DNA of 13,922 nt from JANNAT01 sp031422555 (GTDB taxonomy: Bacteria; Pseudomonadota; Alphaproteobacteria; Rhodobacterales; Rhodobacteraceae), in the NCBI GenBank assembly GCA_031422555.1, contig JANPLZ010000151.1, forward strand, positions 1-13,922, in the 5' to 3' direction. Position 1 is the stretch's first letter. Every line of letters begins with the position of its first letter. Below are positions 12,928 to 13,922 of the stretch, in pieces. Both the position numbers and the translations under genes were made by a program. Under the pieces are notes generated by a model. The model ran no database searches, was not told the DNA's origin, and worked only from the letters and a program-made list of their open reading frames with translations.

Positions 12928-13922
12928 CCACGATCCGCCTGACCGCCGCCCAAGCCATGGTGCGCTGGCTGTCTGTTCAGATGACCGAAGATGGCAGCCG
13001 GTTTATCGAAGGAGTGTGGGCCATTTTCGGCCACGGCAACGTCGCCGGTCTGGGTGAGGCGCTGCACGGCATTGGCGACGCACTGCCCACATGGCGCGGT
13101 CATAACGAGCAAACCATGGCGCATACCGCGATTGCCTATGCCAAAGCGTCCAAACGGCGGCGGGCGATGGCGGTCACCACCTCAATTGGGCCGGGGGCGC
13201 TGAATGTGGTGACGGCGGCGGCCCTTGCCTATGCCAACCGTTTGCCGGTGTTGATCATTCCGGGCGATGTGTTCGCCAACCGCGGCCCCGATCCGGTTTT
13301 GCAACAGATCGAGTCTTTTGGCGATGGCACGATCACCGCCAATGATTGTTTCCGCCCGGTCAGCCGTTACTTTGACCGCATCTCGCGCCCCGAACATATT
13401 ATGACCGCACTGCCGCGCGCGCTGCGGGTGATGACGGACCCCGCCGATTGCGGCCCTGCGGTGCTGGCGTTTTGCCAGGACGTGCAGGCCGAAGCCTATG
13501 ACTATCCGGCAAGCTTCTTCGCCGAACGGCTGTGGACGCAGCGCCGGGTGCGGCCCGACGACAACGAACTGGCGGAAGCCGTCCGTATACTGAGGACTGC
13601 CAAGGCGCCGGTCATCGTGGCGGGCGGCGGTGTCATGTTCTCGGAGGCCTCCGATACGCTGGCGGGTTTCGCCAGCCGCCACGGCATACCGGTGGTCGAG
13701 ACCCAGGGCGGCAAGTCGTCCTTGCCCTTCACCCACGATCTCAACATGGGCGCGGTGGGCGTTACCGGAACGGCTGCCGCCAACGGCCTGTGCAACGAGG
13801 CCGACGTGGTGCTGGCGGTGGGCACCCGGCTGCAGGACTTCACCACGGCGTCCTGGGCGCTGTTCCAGAACGAAGGCAAAACCATCATCGGCCTCAACAC
13901 GCAAGTTTTCGACGCGTCCAAG
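12924..13922 (+). CDS. iolD: 3D-(3,5/4)-trihydroxycyclohexane-1,2-dione hydrolase, N-terminal part; 3' end outside the window
   Basis: Thiamine-diphosphate enzyme that opens the six-carbon ring in myo-inositol breakdown, giving 5-deoxy-glucuronate. The frame is open from ATG 12924 to the last base, 333 codons of a usual 610-640. The N-terminal pyrimidine-binding domain (about 1-190) holds TWRGHNEQTMAHTAIAYAKA with the ThDP-activating Glu62, followed by TTSIGPGALNVVTAAALAYA and LPVLIIPGD. The central domain starts near residue 205 and includes APVIVAGGGV, ETQGGKSSLP and AVGTRLQDFTTASW, close to family consensus. The pyrophosphate-binding GDG motif lies off the window. CAGGAGA just before the start gives a good ribosome site, and the ATGA overlap couples it to iolC. 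Codon choice from about 13500 onward differs from the rest (TTC, GAC and AAC favoured; CTC, ATA and AGG appear). Confidence 0.95.
   Translation, partial: MTTIRLTAAQAMVRWLSVQMTEDGSRFIEGVWAIFGHGNVAGLGEALHGIGDALPTWRGHNEQTMAHTAIAYAKASKRRRAMAVTTSIGPGALNVVTAAALAYANRLPVLIIPGDVFANRGPDPVLQQIESFGDGTITANDCFRPVSRYFDRISRPEHIMTALPRALRVMTDPADCGPAVLAFCQDVQAEAYDYPASFFAERLWTQRRVRPDDNELAEAVRILRTAKAPVIVAGGGVMFSEASDTLAGFASRHGIPVVETQGGKSSLPFTHDLNMGAVGVTGTAAANGLCNEADVVLAVGTRLQDFTTASWALFQNEGKTIIGLNTQVFDASK

Noticed and set aside
13182..13904. 240-codon minus-strand frame in iolD
   Set aside because: Antisense shadow; iolD on the plus strand is continuous and matches its family.
1..13922. Search for tRNA, rRNA, CRISPR, transposase, integrase, phage, toxin-antitoxin or defence genes
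   Set aside because: None seen. All genes have housekeeping, catabolic, regulatory or exported-protein character, and gene spacing is tight.

Overview
This is ordinary, densely coded chromosome from an alphaproteobacterium, most likely a member of the Rhodobacteraceae (roseobacter/Rhodobacter group). The assignment rests on GC-rich codon use, the direct-repeat LexA box GTTC-N7-GTTC upstream of uvrA, the CPVSG form of the first UvrA zinc motif, the two-domain IolC (kinase plus DUF2090) and the CBS gene next to coaD. I see no prophage, insertion sequence, CRISPR array, tRNA or rRNA. No intergenic gap reaches 300 bases.

Layout. (1) Bases 1-1993, plus strand: the C-terminal part of dihydrolipoamide dehydrogenase (lpd), coupled to an MFS transporter whose ATG follows the lpd stop by one base. 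(2) 1994-4948, plus: uvrA behind a LexA/SOS box and a recognisable sigma70 promoter. (3) 4964-5653, minus: an exported protein built from two copies of one unit (CPPGL-KK motifs followed by an RcnB-like segment), convergent with uvrA. (4) 5741-8240: CoA-acylating methylmalonate-semialdehyde dehydrogenase (minus) and a divergent LysR regulator (plus), sharing a 100-base region with two TTGC...GCAA dyads. (5) 8219-8845, minus: an exported protein of unknown function that overlaps the LysR gene tail to tail. (6) 8985-9989, plus: a tandem CBS-domain protein and coaD of coenzyme A synthesis. (7) 10073-13922, plus: the start of a myo-inositol catabolic cluster, with an RpiR-type repressor (probable iolR), iolC with a fused DUF2090 domain, and iolD, which runs off the window.

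How the parts work together. The inositol cluster is the clearest functional unit. IolD hydrolyses the ring of trihydroxycyclohexanedione. The kinase half of IolC phosphorylates the resulting 5-dehydro-2-deoxygluconate, and its DUF2090 half probably cleaves the product. One product, malonate semialdehyde, is a substrate of the MmsA/IolA family, so the mmsA-type gene 3 kb away could serve valine catabolism, inositol catabolism or both. Sites resembling the published IolR operator (GGAA-N6-TTCC) lie before both iolR and iolC. The iolC site overlaps the predicted -10 and is followed, two helical turns away, by a perfect 7-bp-arm inverted repeat. These paired operators and the duplicated exported protein beside uvrA are the most notable things here. 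I found no convincing undescribed system.
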